Numbered from the stretch's first letter, positions 36,709 to 44,880 are shown. The stretch: DNA of 64,000 nucleotides from Paenibacillus sp. 37 (GCF_008386395.1 NZ_CP043761.1:2790001-2854000); one strand, 5' to 3'. Made by a program: numbers and translations. The notes: generated by a model not told the origin, from the letters alone.

Positions 36709-37413
36709 TTATTTTGGTTCAGGGGCATCAATCACACGAGCAATGACGAATCCATCGTAACCTTTGCTACCGACGGTTTGCAGTGCTGTAGCTTCAAGCC
36801 GAGGGTGATCCGCGATCAACTGCAGGAATGATCGAACACCTTGAACTCTAGGGTCTGTGCTGTCTGTGCGGATCACTTCACCGTCCCTGACGATATTATC
36901 ACCAATAATAAGACTTCCCGGCCGAGTCAGTCGCAGGGCCCATCTCAGATAATCGGGATTACTCGGTTTGTCAGCATCGATGAAGATCATATCAAACGGT
37001 TCCCTGTATTCTTCCTGAACATCGGGAAGGGTGGTTAGGGCAGGACCAACTCTCAGGTCAACCATGTGCATCAGTCCTGCTCGTGTGAGATTGGCTCGGG
37101 CCAAGTCTGCATGGTGTGATTCGGATTCCAGTGAGACGATGCGTCCGTGTTCAGGCAGCGCTCTTGCCATCCAGATGGTACTGTATCCACCCAATGTGCC
37201 GATTTCAAGTACACGGGATGCACCTTGGATTTGCAGCAGGAGCTGAAGCAGCTTTCCTTGATTTGGTGTTACGTCATGAGCAGGGAGTCCAGCTTCGGCA
37301 TTGCTTTGCAGTGTATATTTCAGCAGGGAATCTGATGGTACCAGCAGATTATTCATGTAGTCGTCAACTTGAGTCCAGGTATGCTGTAGTTCGGTCGTAT
37401 TTATATTTTTCAT
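36709..37413 (-). CDS. SAM-dependent O-methyltransferase (class I, COMT-like)
   Basis: 234 residues. Motifs: TPNQGKLLQLL, RVLEIGTLGGYSTIWMARALP (SAM-binding motif I), GRIVSLESE, FDMIFIDADKPSNPDY (metal/catalytic Asp) and GSLIIGDNIVRDG. This is the divalent-metal catechol-type O-methyltransferase pattern. The frame extends 16 codons upstream, but AAGGAAAGGA lies before the ATG at 37413. It is transcribed divergently from a LysR regulator and followed by an MFS transporter, suggesting modification plus export of a small aromatic compound under LysR control (inference). Confidence 0.9.
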   Translation of the reverse strand: MKNINTTELQHTWTQVDDYMNNLLVPSDSLLKYTLQSNAEAGLPAHDVTPNQGKLLQLLLQIQGASRVLEIGTLGGYSTIWMARALPEHGRIVSLESESHHADLARANLTRAGLMHMVDLRVGPALTTLPDVQEEYREPFDMIFIDADKPSNPDYLRWALRLTRPGSLIIGDNIVRDGEVIRTDSTDPRVQGVRSFLQLIADHPRLEATALQTVGSKGYDGFVIARVIDAPEPK

Positions 37414-37492
37414 CTTCACATGTTCCTTTCCTTGTTCCTTGTATTGGATTTCATATTTCAACTATAAATGGAGTAGATGTATAAATAAAATA

Positions 37493-37513
37493 TATATTAT
37501 GTATGATAATATA
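37493..37513. promoter_or_regulatory. Candidate LysR operator between the methyltransferase and lysR genes
   Basis: TATATTAT-GTATG-ATAATATA is a perfect 8-bp inverted repeat with a 5-bp spacer (contains T-N11-A). It lies 40 bp before the LysR start and 80 bp before the divergent methyltransferase start. Confidence 0.5.
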
Positions 37514-37552
37514 ACTTCAGATTATGTATTTGACGTGGAAGAGGTGTAACAC

Positions 37553-38449
37553 ATGAATCTGCATGGATTACGATTATTTCATGCCATTGTGAGATATGGC
37601 GGGGTCACTCGTGCCGCAGAGGAACTAAATATTAGTCAGCCTGCGGTATCTTCTCAGGTGAAGAAATTTGAACGTGAATTAGGAATCCAGCTTTTTGTTT
37701 CGGAGGGAAGAAGACTGGTGCTTACGGATGCGGGGATACAGTTAACAGGATATGCGGAACGTCTGTTCATGCTGGAGCAGGATGTCGAGAATTTTGTGCA
37801 GGATTTTCGGGAGGGCAAAAAAGGACTGATCCGTCTTACGGCAACCTACTTGCCTTCGAATTTTCTGTTGCCTGGCTGGATTGCGCGGTTTAAGCAAATG
37901 CACGAGGATGTGGAGATTGTTGTGAGCACAACCAACACCCGGATGGCCTTTGACCAGTTGCTTCGTTATGAGGCAGAGATTGCAGTGTATGGTGGAAGCG
38001 GCATTACACATGCGGGTGTCCAATGGGATGAATTGTTTGACGATGAGATGTGGTTTGTTGTGCACCCTGACCATTCGTATGCGGGAAAAGAAATCGAGCT
38101 GCATGAGATGATGGCAGAACCGTTCATCATGCGCGAAGAAGGCAGTGCCACGCGTGAGAGACTCGTCTCCCTTTGCACTACAAATAACCTGGCCCCTCCC
38201 CGCATTGCGCTTCAGTTCAACGGGCTGAACGAAACGATCAGTGCGGTGAAGGCAGGTTATGGGGCCAACTTTATATCTTCTTTGGTTGTGAACGAAGATG
38301 TGCAGCAAGGCAGGCTGGCACGTGTGTTTGTTCGAGGTGTGCGGCTGAGAAATACGGTTGCTGTATGTACACGAGCCGGGGAGGTATTATCACCTGCTGC
38401 ACAGCATCTTGTCAAGCTTATCCGCCAAGAGGCGTCTTTGATGAAATAA
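37553..38449 (+). CDS. LysR-family transcriptional regulator
   Basis: 298 residues. The N-terminal winged HTH (1-60) has LRLFHAIVRYGGVTRAAEEL and ISQPAVSSQVKKFERELG. The C-terminal periplasmic-binding-like effector domain (about 90-295) has RLTATYLPSNFLLPGWIARF and IAVYGGSG. AGAGGTG precedes the ATG. LysR regulators usually activate the divergent neighbour, here the O-methyltransferase and MFS genes, in response to a small ligand. Confidence 0.93.
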   Translation: MNLHGLRLFHAIVRYGGVTRAAEELNISQPAVSSQVKKFERELGIQLFVSEGRRLVLTDAGIQLTGYAERLFMLEQDVENFVQDFREGKKGLIRLTATYLPSNFLLPGWIARFKQMHEDVEIVVSTTNTRMAFDQLLRYEAEIAVYGGSGITHAGVQWDELFDDEMWFVVHPDHSYAGKEIELHEMMAEPFIMREEGSATRERLVSLCTTNNLAPPRIALQFNGLNETISAVKAGYGANFISSLVVNEDVQQGRLARVFVRGVRLRNTVAVCTRAGEVLSPAAQHLVKLIRQEASLMK

Positions 38450-38479
38450 ATAGCGTGATTGTACTTAACTTAAAATATG

Positions 38480-38503
38480 TGTTCAAAAAGACCAGTTTTC
38501 AGT
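38480..38503 (+). repeat. Short dispersed motif, copy B (GTTCAAAAAGACC type)
   Basis: TGTTCAAAAAGACCAGTTTT then CAGT; 23 of 24 bases match copy A (34254, minus strand), and 19 of 24 match copy C (45686). It lies between the convergent lysR and DUF1275 genes. Confidence 0.6.
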
Positions 38504-38558
38504 ATACTAAAGCGGATATTTGCACAGCCTCTTGAAAATGAATGGGTTGCTTATTTAA

Positions 38559-39278
38559 CTATTCACTTTTGCTTTGTTGTGAAGTTCCCCATGCATGTAA
38601 TCGGGCGTATAGGGTTACGCCGCCAATGATCAGGACAGGAATCCAGACTGCAATCATGGGCACACGGTGGAATAACAATGCGGCTGCAATGACGCCGATC
38701 AAATAGATGACAACAGCACCTGCACGAAGGTAGGAGTCTGTGGACAAGGCTTTGGCTAACGATCGGATATTGGCATGTCGCAGCTTTTTGAGGATGCTTA
38801 CGGTATCCTCAACCACAGCGGCCAAATTATTGGTGAGCACAGTTGTTGAGATACCAGCAATGCCAATGCGGCGTGCCGCAGTTGTTTGCATCCCCATTGC
38901 AACGGCTAGGATGACAATTAACAGATAAGACAGTTGTTCTGAAAATGGACTAATCATGGCGATGGCGAACAGCAGGAGCAATATGCTTTCAACAGTAAAT
39001 ACGGCTGTGACCTTGGAGGACCAGCCATTTTTGGTCTGCACATGTCCAACCATATGTGCTGCAATGGCATTGCCGGCAATAAAACCAATGAGAGCAAGCA
39101 ATGACCGAATTACAACAAATTCCTGAGCACGGGCAATGGCAATACCCAACAAAACAATATTTCCCGTCATATTGGCTGTGAGCACATGCCCCAGTCCCAG
39201 ATATCCGATCAGATCCACCATTCCGGCAGACATACAGAGAAGCAGCATGGCGTATTTTTGGAGGGTGCTTTGATTCAT
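38559..39278 (-). CDS. DUF1275 (YoaK-like) membrane protein
   Basis: 239 residues, six or so helices. Characteristic opening MSAGMVDLIGYLGLGHVLTANMTGNIVLLG, then AGNAIAAHMVG and the AMGMQTTAARRIGIAGISTTVLTNNL segment, all typical of DUF1275. Function unknown. The open frame has 18 further codons upstream, but AAAGGACGGATAGG precedes the ATG at 39278 and the family begins there. Same strand as the upstream S9-like hydrolase, 85 bp apart. Confidence 0.88.
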   Translation of the reverse strand: MNQSTLQKYAMLLLCMSAGMVDLIGYLGLGHVLTANMTGNIVLLGIAIARAQEFVVIRSLLALIGFIAGNAIAAHMVGHVQTKNGWSSKVTAVFTVESILLLLFAIAMISPFSEQLSYLLIVILAVAMGMQTTAARRIGIAGISTTVLTNNLAAVVEDTVSILKKLRHANIRSLAKALSTDSYLRAGAVVIYLIGVIAAALLFHRVPMIAVWIPVLIIGGVTLYARLHAWGTSQQSKSE

Positions 39279-39363
39279 CCTATCCGTCCTTTCAAAAAAA
39301 CGTAGCCCCTCTAGTATACAGCCATAACCCATGCTTCTTCAAAATGAATTCATAGTGCAAGAT

Positions 39364-40263
39364 TTAAGGTGCAGCGAGCCAATCAAACATATTGTTCACT
39401 GCTGACTCATGTATTTTCTCGTGAAAATGATGATCCTGCCCGCCATAAGCGTGAAATGTGACATCCGCACCTCGGCGCTTAAGCCAGTGATACATTCGGG
39501 TTCCATGGCTATAGTTCACCTGTGTATCTGATGTACCATGCATGATCAGCACCGGACAAGATAGTTTGTTCGCTTTGGATAAGGGAGAACGGGCGAGATA
39601 AGCTTCCGGAGCTGTGCGAGGGGAACCACCTAATACCCGCTTCAATGTGCGCCTCAGGTCGGTTCGCTCATGGTAAGTGCGTTCCACATCGGCGACACCG
39701 CTCCAAAGAACTAACTTATGTACTTTGTCCGGTCCCTCATTATAGGCAGTTGCGGTATGTACAGCATTAATGGCCCCACGTGAGAACCCCATTAACGATA
39801 TCCGTGTCCGGTCGACAAAAGGTAAACGCTGCATCAACCGGTATGCGGCATGCACATCTTCGACATCTTTCCCGCCATACTCGTCACGGCCTTCACCACC
39901 TTCGTTGCCACGATAGGATGGGGCGAACACGATATAACCTTTATGTACAAATTGCTCAAGCCAAACGGTATTTACCCCGCCATAGCTGCCAAGTCCGCCG
40001 CGACAATAGATCAGCACAGGCCATTGTTCCGGTATATTATCCGTATCATGCATTGTTGCATAAGGGTAGTGGCTGGCGAGTGGTTGCAAATGTAGAGATG
40101 TATGTATGGAAGCGAATTTCGGAAAGGCAGAGGAGACAGAGCCGAAATGAGAAGTTTCATATGTCGTGATATCAGGTAATGAACAACCTTGTGGCAGGTA
40201 TAAATAAGCTTTAACCCGAAGTGTATCGGATGAATACGTCACTTGATAGAGCAGGAAAATCAA
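39364..40263 (-). CDS. S9/prolyl-oligopeptidase-like alpha/beta-hydrolase
   Basis: 299 residues. Begins near MIFLLYQVTYSSDTLRVKAY. Hydrolase motifs: YCRGGLGSYGG (oxyanion region), SLMGFSRGAINAVHTA (GxSxG nucleophile), CPVLIMHGTSDTQVNY (acid) and GQDHHFH (His). This pattern fits acylaminoacyl-peptidase/dienelactone-hydrolase-like enzymes. The start is uncertain: TTG 40263 is in frame, but AAAGAGG abuts it; GTG 40242 is an alternative a few residues in. Cytosolic; substrate unknown. Confidence 0.82.
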   Translation of the reverse strand: MIFLLYQVTYSSDTLRVKAYLYLPQGCSLPDITTYETSHFGSVSSAFPKFASIHTSLHLQPLASHYPYATMHDTDNIPEQWPVLIYCRGGLGSYGGVNTVWLEQFVHKGYIVFAPSYRGNEGGEGRDEYGGKDVEDVHAAYRLMQRLPFVDRTRISLMGFSRGAINAVHTATAYNEGPDKVHKLVLWSGVADVERTYHERTDLRRTLKRVLGGSPRTAPEAYLARSPLSKANKLSCPVLIMHGTSDTQVNYSHGTRMYHWLKRRGADVTFHAYGGQDHHFHEKIHESAVNNMFDWLAAP

Positions 40264-40484
40264 CCTCTTTCATCGGTAATAACAGGCCAAATGACAGGGA
40301 TGTTTCTATAGGATGCACGTAAAATAAGTTCCCATACCTTCCACGCTGGATCCCCAGCCCAAATGTGAGAAATTCGTTTATTGGCTCCATATGATTTATA
40401 ATGGTTCAGGAGACATGTGGATTGACCGCTTGTTCTCATATTCATAAAACTAATTTTAGTGTGCAGAAAGAAAGGGAGAAAGCC

Positions 40485-41231
40485 ATGATGAACGCTCCAC
40501 ATCCAATCGATCAATTCAAGAAATTCAAATATGAAATTACCAGATTTATGATGATCTATAAATTTGCTCTGGATCAAATGGAGACCAAGATTGAAGTCCT
40601 GAAGGAAGAATTCCAGTCTCTGCATGATTACAGTCCAATTGAGCATACAAAGTCCAGACTGAAATCTCCTGAGAGCATTATGAACAAGATGTTCCGCAAA
40701 AATCATGAGTTAACATTTGAGAGCATCAAGCAAAATATCAAGGATATCGCCGGGGTACGGATTACATGTTCCTTTATCTCGGATATCTATCGCATTAAGG
40801 ATATGCTGTGCAACCAGAGTGATCTGCGTGTACTGGAGGTCAAAGACTACATCGAGAATCCAAAGCCAAACGGCTACCAAAGCCTTCATCTTCTGGTGGA
40901 AGTGCCTGTGTACATGTCCAATGGTGAGGAACGAGCATGTGTGGAGATCCAGATCCGTACAATCGCGATGGATTTCTGGGCGAGTCTCGAGCATAAGATT
41001 TTTTATAAATACAATAAGGATGTTCCCGAGCATTTGACCAAGGAACTGAAAAGTGCGGCAGATTCGGCAAATGCACTGGATCAACAGATGGAGCGACTTC
41101 ACCGGGAAATTCAGGAGATTAAGGACGCCGATAACGAGCGAGATGAAGAAGAGTTACGCCGTATTATTATTAACAATCAACAGTTCACACTGCCGTCCAA
41201 CCTGCTCAAGCTACTGGGTAGCGGGGAGTAG
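40485..41231 (+). CDS. sasA: Small alarmone synthetase, (p)ppGpp synthase (SasA/YwaC/RelP type)
   Basis: 248 residues. A single RelA/SpoT synthetase domain without hydrolase or TGS/ACT domains. It makes ppGpp/pppGpp from ATP and GDP/GTP. Motifs: IYKFALDQMETK, SPIEHTKSRLKSPESIMNKM, DIAGVRITCSFISDIY, PKPNGYQSLHLLVE and VEIQIRTIAMDFWASLEHKI. The wording is closer to B. subtilis YwaC (SasA, RelP) than to YjbM (SasB). In B. subtilis ywaC is induced by envelope stress. The C-terminus is about 35 residues longer than usual. The frame is open from 40401, but AAAGGGAGAA precedes the ATG at 40485. The efflux gene starts 6 bp downstream. Confidence 0.92.
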   Translation: MMNAPHPIDQFKKFKYEITRFMMIYKFALDQMETKIEVLKEEFQSLHDYSPIEHTKSRLKSPESIMNKMFRKNHELTFESIKQNIKDIAGVRITCSFISDIYRIKDMLCNQSDLRVLEVKDYIENPKPNGYQSLHLLVEVPVYMSNGEERACVEIQIRTIAMDFWASLEHKIFYKYNKDVPEHLTKELKSAADSANALDQQMERLHREIQEIKDADNERDEEELRRIIINNQQFTLPSNLLKLLGSGE

Positions 41232-41237
41232 TACTCG

Positions 41238-42473
41238 ATGAAAAGTACAATGGCTTCATTGAACACGAATTCCACATCCCGTGTACGGATGGCTTTAATT
41301 CTGGGGACGTTGTCGGCCTTCGGGCCGTTGTCCCTGGATATGTATTTACCCGCATTACCTACACTGGCTGATGAGTTTGGTTCATCTACTTCGTATGCTC
41401 AACTCAGTCTGACGGCGTGTATGATTGGACTTGCGGTTGGACAGTTGCTTGCCGGACCTCTAAGTGATGTACGTGGTCGGCGAACACCGCTCATTGCAGG
41501 ACTTGTGCTCTATACTATCGCCTCCATACTTTGCCTGGTCAGCCCGACGATGGGCTCTTTTGTTGTGCTGCGGTTCATTCAGGGTGTAGCTGGAGCAGCA
41601 GGGATTGTCATCTCGCGCGCAATCGTCAGAGACGTATATTCAGGCCCGGAACTGACACGGTTCTTCTCCCTGTTGATGCTGATTAACGGCGTAGCCCCGA
41701 TTGCTGCACCGATCATTGGTGGACAAATGTTGACATATACGTCATGGCGCGGCGTATTTATTTTGCTTAGCCTCATCGGTATTCTGACGCTGTTGGCTGT
41801 TATTTTCGGCCTTGGAGAGACATTGCCCTCCAACCGCAGATCAAGCGGGGGATTGAAACAGACCCTGATTACGTTTCGGCAAATCGCAGGGGATCGTCAG
41901 TTTATGGGTTATGCGTTAACCCAGGGGTTCGTAGCCGCTGGCATGTTTGCCTACATATCCGGTTCACCGTTTGTGCTTCAGAAGATATACGGGGTATCGC
42001 CGCAAATATTCAGTGTTTGCTTTGCCATAAACGGGCTTGGTATTATTCTGGCCAGTCAGGTTGCCGGCAGACTTGCAGGTAAGGTATCTGAAACCCGGCT
42101 GTTAATCGCGGGGCTGCTAACCGCGGCGCTCGGAGGAACTTCACTGCTCATCGCCATTCTGGCTGAGGGTAATCTAATCTCTGTACTGATTCCGTTATTT
42201 CTGGTGGTATCCAGTGTTGGGTTGGTCAATACCGCGTCCTTCGCCTTGGCGATGGCCAATCAGGAGAAATCGGCAGGCAGTGCGTCTGCGCTTATTGGTG
42301 TGATGACGTTCCTCTTCGGTGGTATTGTCGCTCCCCTCGTAGGTCTCGGGGGAGAAGGCACAGCTGTGCCAATGGGAATCGTTATCGCGTGTGCTGATCT
42401 CGGTGCCTTGGTGATTTACTTCCTAATGGTCAGTAGAGGCAGGAAGCGCCAGAACGATCAAGTGTTGAGTTAA
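41238..42473 (+). CDS. Bcr/CflA-family multidrug efflux MFS transporter
   Basis: 411 residues, 12 helices. Begins near RMALILGTLSAFGPLSLDMYLPALPTLADEF, the hallmark of Bcr/CflA proteins, followed by GQLLAGPLSDVRGRRTPLIAG (MFS A-motif) and IVISRAIVRDVYSG. The family exports drugs such as bicyclomycin and chloramphenicol by proton antiport. The start is 6 bp after sasA, with the SD in the sasA stop region, so translation is probably coupled. A bidirectional terminator follows. Confidence 0.92.
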   Translation: MKSTMASLNTNSTSRVRMALILGTLSAFGPLSLDMYLPALPTLADEFGSSTSYAQLSLTACMIGLAVGQLLAGPLSDVRGRRTPLIAGLVLYTIASILCLVSPTMGSFVVLRFIQGVAGAAGIVISRAIVRDVYSGPELTRFFSLLMLINGVAPIAAPIIGGQMLTYTSWRGVFILLSLIGILTLLAVIFGLGETLPSNRRSSGGLKQTLITFRQIAGDRQFMGYALTQGFVAAGMFAYISGSPFVLQKIYGVSPQIFSVCFAINGLGIILASQVAGRLAGKVSETRLLIAGLLTAALGGTSLLIAILAEGNLISVLIPLFLVVSSVGLVNTASFALAMANQEKSAGSASALIGVMTFLFGGIVAPLVGLGGEGTAVPMGIVIACADLGALVIYFLMVSRGRKRQNDQVLS

Positions 42474-42548
42474 ATGTACTGATTCTGAACACCTTGCGTT
42501 TATGGAGTCTTAAAATAGTGTAAAGTTATTTTGGGTTAAAGAACGAAC

Positions 42549-42592
42549 AAGAGCCTCACTTGGAAGGAATTATGCTTCCAAGTGAGGCTCTT
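42549..42592. terminator. Bidirectional terminator between the efflux gene and the Gly/Pro-rich gene
   Basis: AAGAGCCTCACTTGGAAG pairs perfectly with CTTCCAAGTGAGGCTCTT and is placed between convergent genes. Confidence 0.9.
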
Positions 42593-42611
42593 GCTGTAGG
42601 TAAGGACAAGT

Positions 42612-43220
42612 TTAGCAGAGCGCAAACAAAATTTGTGTATTGGACAGTATACCTGGCGTGAGGAATGGATAAAAGTACCCCACCACAAAACCAAACAGAT
42701 TAATCGCAGGCCACATCAGGTAGACATCATTGTATGTGAAGACAAGGGACCACCGGTTGTAGCAAAAGTTGGGCAGCGCACGTTCTTCGTTATCTCGTGG
42801 TGCCGCTGTACCCGTCTGTGCAAATTGCACAGCTTGAGTGAGACTTTGCGGCTGTTGCTGGAGGAAGAGCGGAAGCAGACCCGGGCTGCTTTTGATCAGG
42901 TTATACAGAAAAAGCATTTCTGCCGGAGGCTGACCTACCGGACGAGGATAGGCACTAAGCAGGGTGGGCAGATTGCCTTGAGTCAGCTGCACAGGTACGC
43001 CAGGTGCTGTACCCGGGATTGTACCTGGAATACCTCCAGGGATATATGGACCGGGTCCTCCACCTGGAATGTATGGAGGATAGGAGCCTTGACCGCCAGG
43101 TATACCAGGAAACGTTGGACCACCCGGTGTGCCGCCACCGCCACCGCCTGGGAACAGTGGAGGCAATTGAAAGGAACGGTCTTCTCCATAACTTAGATAA
43201 GGGTTATATTCGTAATACAT
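42612..43220 (-). CDS. Gly/Pro-rich protein of unknown function
   Basis: 202 residues. Starts MYYEYNPYLSYGEDRSFQLP. Residues about 25-85 are almost only Gly, Pro and Ile/Tyr (a GGGGGGTPGGPTF run, then short PGGIPG-type repeats). The middle is PRPVGQPPAEMLFLYNLIKS. The C-terminus is aromatic and hydrophobic (LVFTYNDVYLMWPAINLFGF) and ends in Cys. No signal peptide. Similar Gly/Pro-rich Paenibacillus proteins are sometimes linked to the spore surface, but nothing here proves that. The frame is open from 43262; AAGGATG spacing supports the ATG at 43220. Confidence 0.6.
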   Translation of the reverse strand: MYYEYNPYLSYGEDRSFQLPPLFPGGGGGGTPGGPTFPGIPGGQGSYPPYIPGGGPGPYIPGGIPGTIPGTAPGVPVQLTQGNLPTLLSAYPRPVGQPPAEMLFLYNLIKSSPGLLPLFLQQQPQSLTQAVQFAQTGTAAPRDNEERALPNFCYNRWSLVFTYNDVYLMWPAINLFGFVVGYFYPFLTPGILSNTQILFALC

Positions 43221-43312
43221 GTACAGAACATCCTTCCTGTCGTCGTATTCTGCATTTAGCATATGGTGGCATCCGCCTATATGTGAGTGACGTCAAGAAG
43301 ATTTTATATGAT

Positions 43313-43542
43313 CTATATAGTTGAACTAATCATTTACACAAAACGGAGAGGATAGAAAAAACCTGAAAAAGCGAAGCGGTCGCCTAATAGCTTTCTGAAA
43401 GAAAGCTACATCGGAAGCATACGCTATCACCGGATTTTCCCTTAGAGAAAAGGGAATAGAAAAAATCTGGGGATAACAGCGATTGGAAGGTTGTTCTATC
43501 ATCGTAATGTCAGTGTAAATAAATTTTAGTTCAACTGTATAG
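43313..43542 (+). repeat. Structured dispersed intergenic repeat, copy 4 (230 bp)
   Basis: Same length and arm order as copy 1, including the AGCTTTC/GAAAGCT arm. The ends are inverted repeats (CTATATAGTTGAACTAAT versus the complement of GTTCAACTGTATAG). The closing helix is GATAGAA (43351-43357) with TTCTATC (43494-43500), a compensatory change relative to GACAGAA/TTCTGTC. The promoter of the next plus-strand gene lies downstream of it, so this copy is probably not in that gene's leader. Confidence 0.85.
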
Positions 43543-43559
43543 CGCAGAATATAATCGAA

Positions 43560-43592
43560 TTGACAACTGAACTGATAACAATTATCATTGTC
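43560..43592 (+). promoter_or_regulatory. Promoter with overlapping Fur box
   Basis: TTGACA (43560-43565), 17 bp, TATCAT (43583-43588). GATAACAATTATCATTGTC (43574-43592) agrees with the Fur consensus at 15 of 19 positions and covers the -10, so iron-loaded Fur should repress the lipoprotein gene. Confidence 0.75.
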
Positions 43593-43721
43593 AATGGAAA
43601 TGGTCAAATGTACATACGGATATTATATGTATCAATAATAGTATCAATATTTTTGAACATTAAAATCTGTCACAATAACGCCGAATAAGGTGTTCATATT
43701 GAAATGAGAGGGGTTAATAAA

Positions 43722-44714
43722 TTGTTTAAGAGAAATAGAAAGATGATCATGCTTCTGATTACGGTGATGGTTATGTCCATCTGGTTGGCAGCGTGTGGAG
43801 CGAAGTCCGCAGAGAACGGAGCAGCAGGAGAGAACGATACAGCAACGGAGACAGAGACGCAAACAGAAGCCCCGACAGAACGCACATTGACAGATGCAAT
43901 GGGACACAAAGTAACCATCCCGGCTAATCCGGAGCGTGTCATCGCGTCTTATCTGGAAGACAATTTGGTAACACTAGGTGTTAAGCCAGTTGCTCAGTGG
44001 TCGGTAGCCAACGGAATCCAGGAATATCTGCAAAAAGATCTGAATGGTATCCCAACGATTGCTTTTGATCTGCCTTTTGAAGCGGTAACAAGTTTTAACC
44101 CGGATCTGATTATTGTTGGTTCTGAAAGTGTGGTTGAAGGAGAAAAATACGAACAGTACAGTAAAATTGCACCTACTTATGTACTTGGCGATGAGATCAA
44201 TAGCGACTGGCGTAAAACGTTGCTTAAAATCGGTGAGATTTTGAATAAGAGTGATGAAGCGCAAAAAGCGCTGGATGATTACGAAGTTAAAGCTACAGAA
44301 ATCAAGGAAAAGATCAACAACGTTACAGGTGGAACAAAATCAGCAGCGGCCATTTGGTTGGTTAGCGGCAAGTTCTTTATTGTAAGTGACAACGTATCAA
44401 GTGGAGAAGTAATGTACAAGGAACTTGGACTTCTAGAGCCTGAAGTTGTAAAAGAAATCTCTGCCAATGCAACAGGTAACTGGTCTTCCATCTCTATGGA
44501 GAAGCTGGCGGAAATGGATGTAGACTACTTGTTCTTTGTGAATAGTGATGCAGGTACTGGAGCGGAAGCACTGAAAGATCCAGTGTGGCAAAGTATCCCG
44601 GCTGTGAAAAATGGCAATTTGTTTGAATTCACCCGGTCCAGCAGCTGGTTGTACAGCGGAGTTCAAGCGAACCTTCAAATTATGGAAGACATTCAGAACA
44701 GCATTGTTAAATAA
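43722..44714 (+). CDS. Iron-siderophore ABC transporter substrate-binding lipoprotein
   Basis: 330 residues. The N-terminal lipoprotein signal ends in SIWLAACGAK (lipobox Cys), followed by a Thr/Glu-rich tether (TATETETQTEAPTE). The FhuD/BtuF-fold domain begins TLTDAMGHKVTIPANPERVIA and has FNPDLIIVGSES and WSSISMEKLAEMDVDYLFFV. It binds ferric siderophores outside the membrane. The frame is open from an ATG at 43704, but GAGAGGGG lies inside that version and 7 nt before a TTG at 43722, which I prefer. A Fur box covers the promoter. No permease or ATPase gene is adjacent. Confidence 0.9.
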   Translation: MFKRNRKMIMLLITVMVMSIWLAACGAKSAENGAAGENDTATETETQTEAPTERTLTDAMGHKVTIPANPERVIASYLEDNLVTLGVKPVAQWSVANGIQEYLQKDLNGIPTIAFDLPFEAVTSFNPDLIIVGSESVVEGEKYEQYSKIAPTYVLGDEINSDWRKTLLKIGEILNKSDEAQKALDDYEVKATEIKEKINNVTGGTKSAAAIWLVSGKFFIVSDNVSSGEVMYKELGLLEPEVVKEISANATGNWSSISMEKLAEMDVDYLFFVNSDAGTGAEALKDPVWQSIPAVKNGNLFEFTRSSSWLYSGVQANLQIMEDIQNSIVK

Positions 44715-44744
44715 GAAATCGTCGATATGAAAAAGCATGTTTCT

Positions 44745-44779
44745 ACTTCCTGGTGCAATAGGCACCAGGGAGTTTTTTT
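44745..44779 (+). terminator. Terminator after the siderophore-binding lipoprotein gene
   Basis: ACTTCCTGGTGC pairs with GCACCAGGGAGT, followed by T7. Confidence 0.88.
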
Positions 44780-44880
44780 GTTAATTCAGCATTTTACGTT
44801 ATATAATAAATATGAGTGTGTGATCGTGTCTTGAAGTGACATTGACACTTGTTACACGAGCAGGGAAGGGGATATTACAT

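Larger units (their letters stand above)
43221..43721 (+). other. Intergenic region with repeat copy 4 and a Fur-controlled promoter
   Basis: About 500 bp without a gene, between the divergent Gly/Pro-rich and siderophore-binding genes. It holds repeat copy 4 (43313-43542) and, downstream of it, the promoter and Fur box (43560-43592). Confidence 0.7.

Noticed and set aside
40260..40706. 148-codon antisense frame over the 5' part of sasA
   Set aside because: Antisense shadow; no SD and no family match.
42633..43196. 187-codon frame antisense to the Gly/Pro-rich gene
   Set aside because: The minus-strand gene has a better SD and start. The Arg/Cys-rich product is typical of antisense to Gly/Pro codons.
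43326..43607. 93-codon minus-strand frame in repeat copy 4
   Set aside because: Overlaps the structured repeat and the Fur promoter; no ribosome site.
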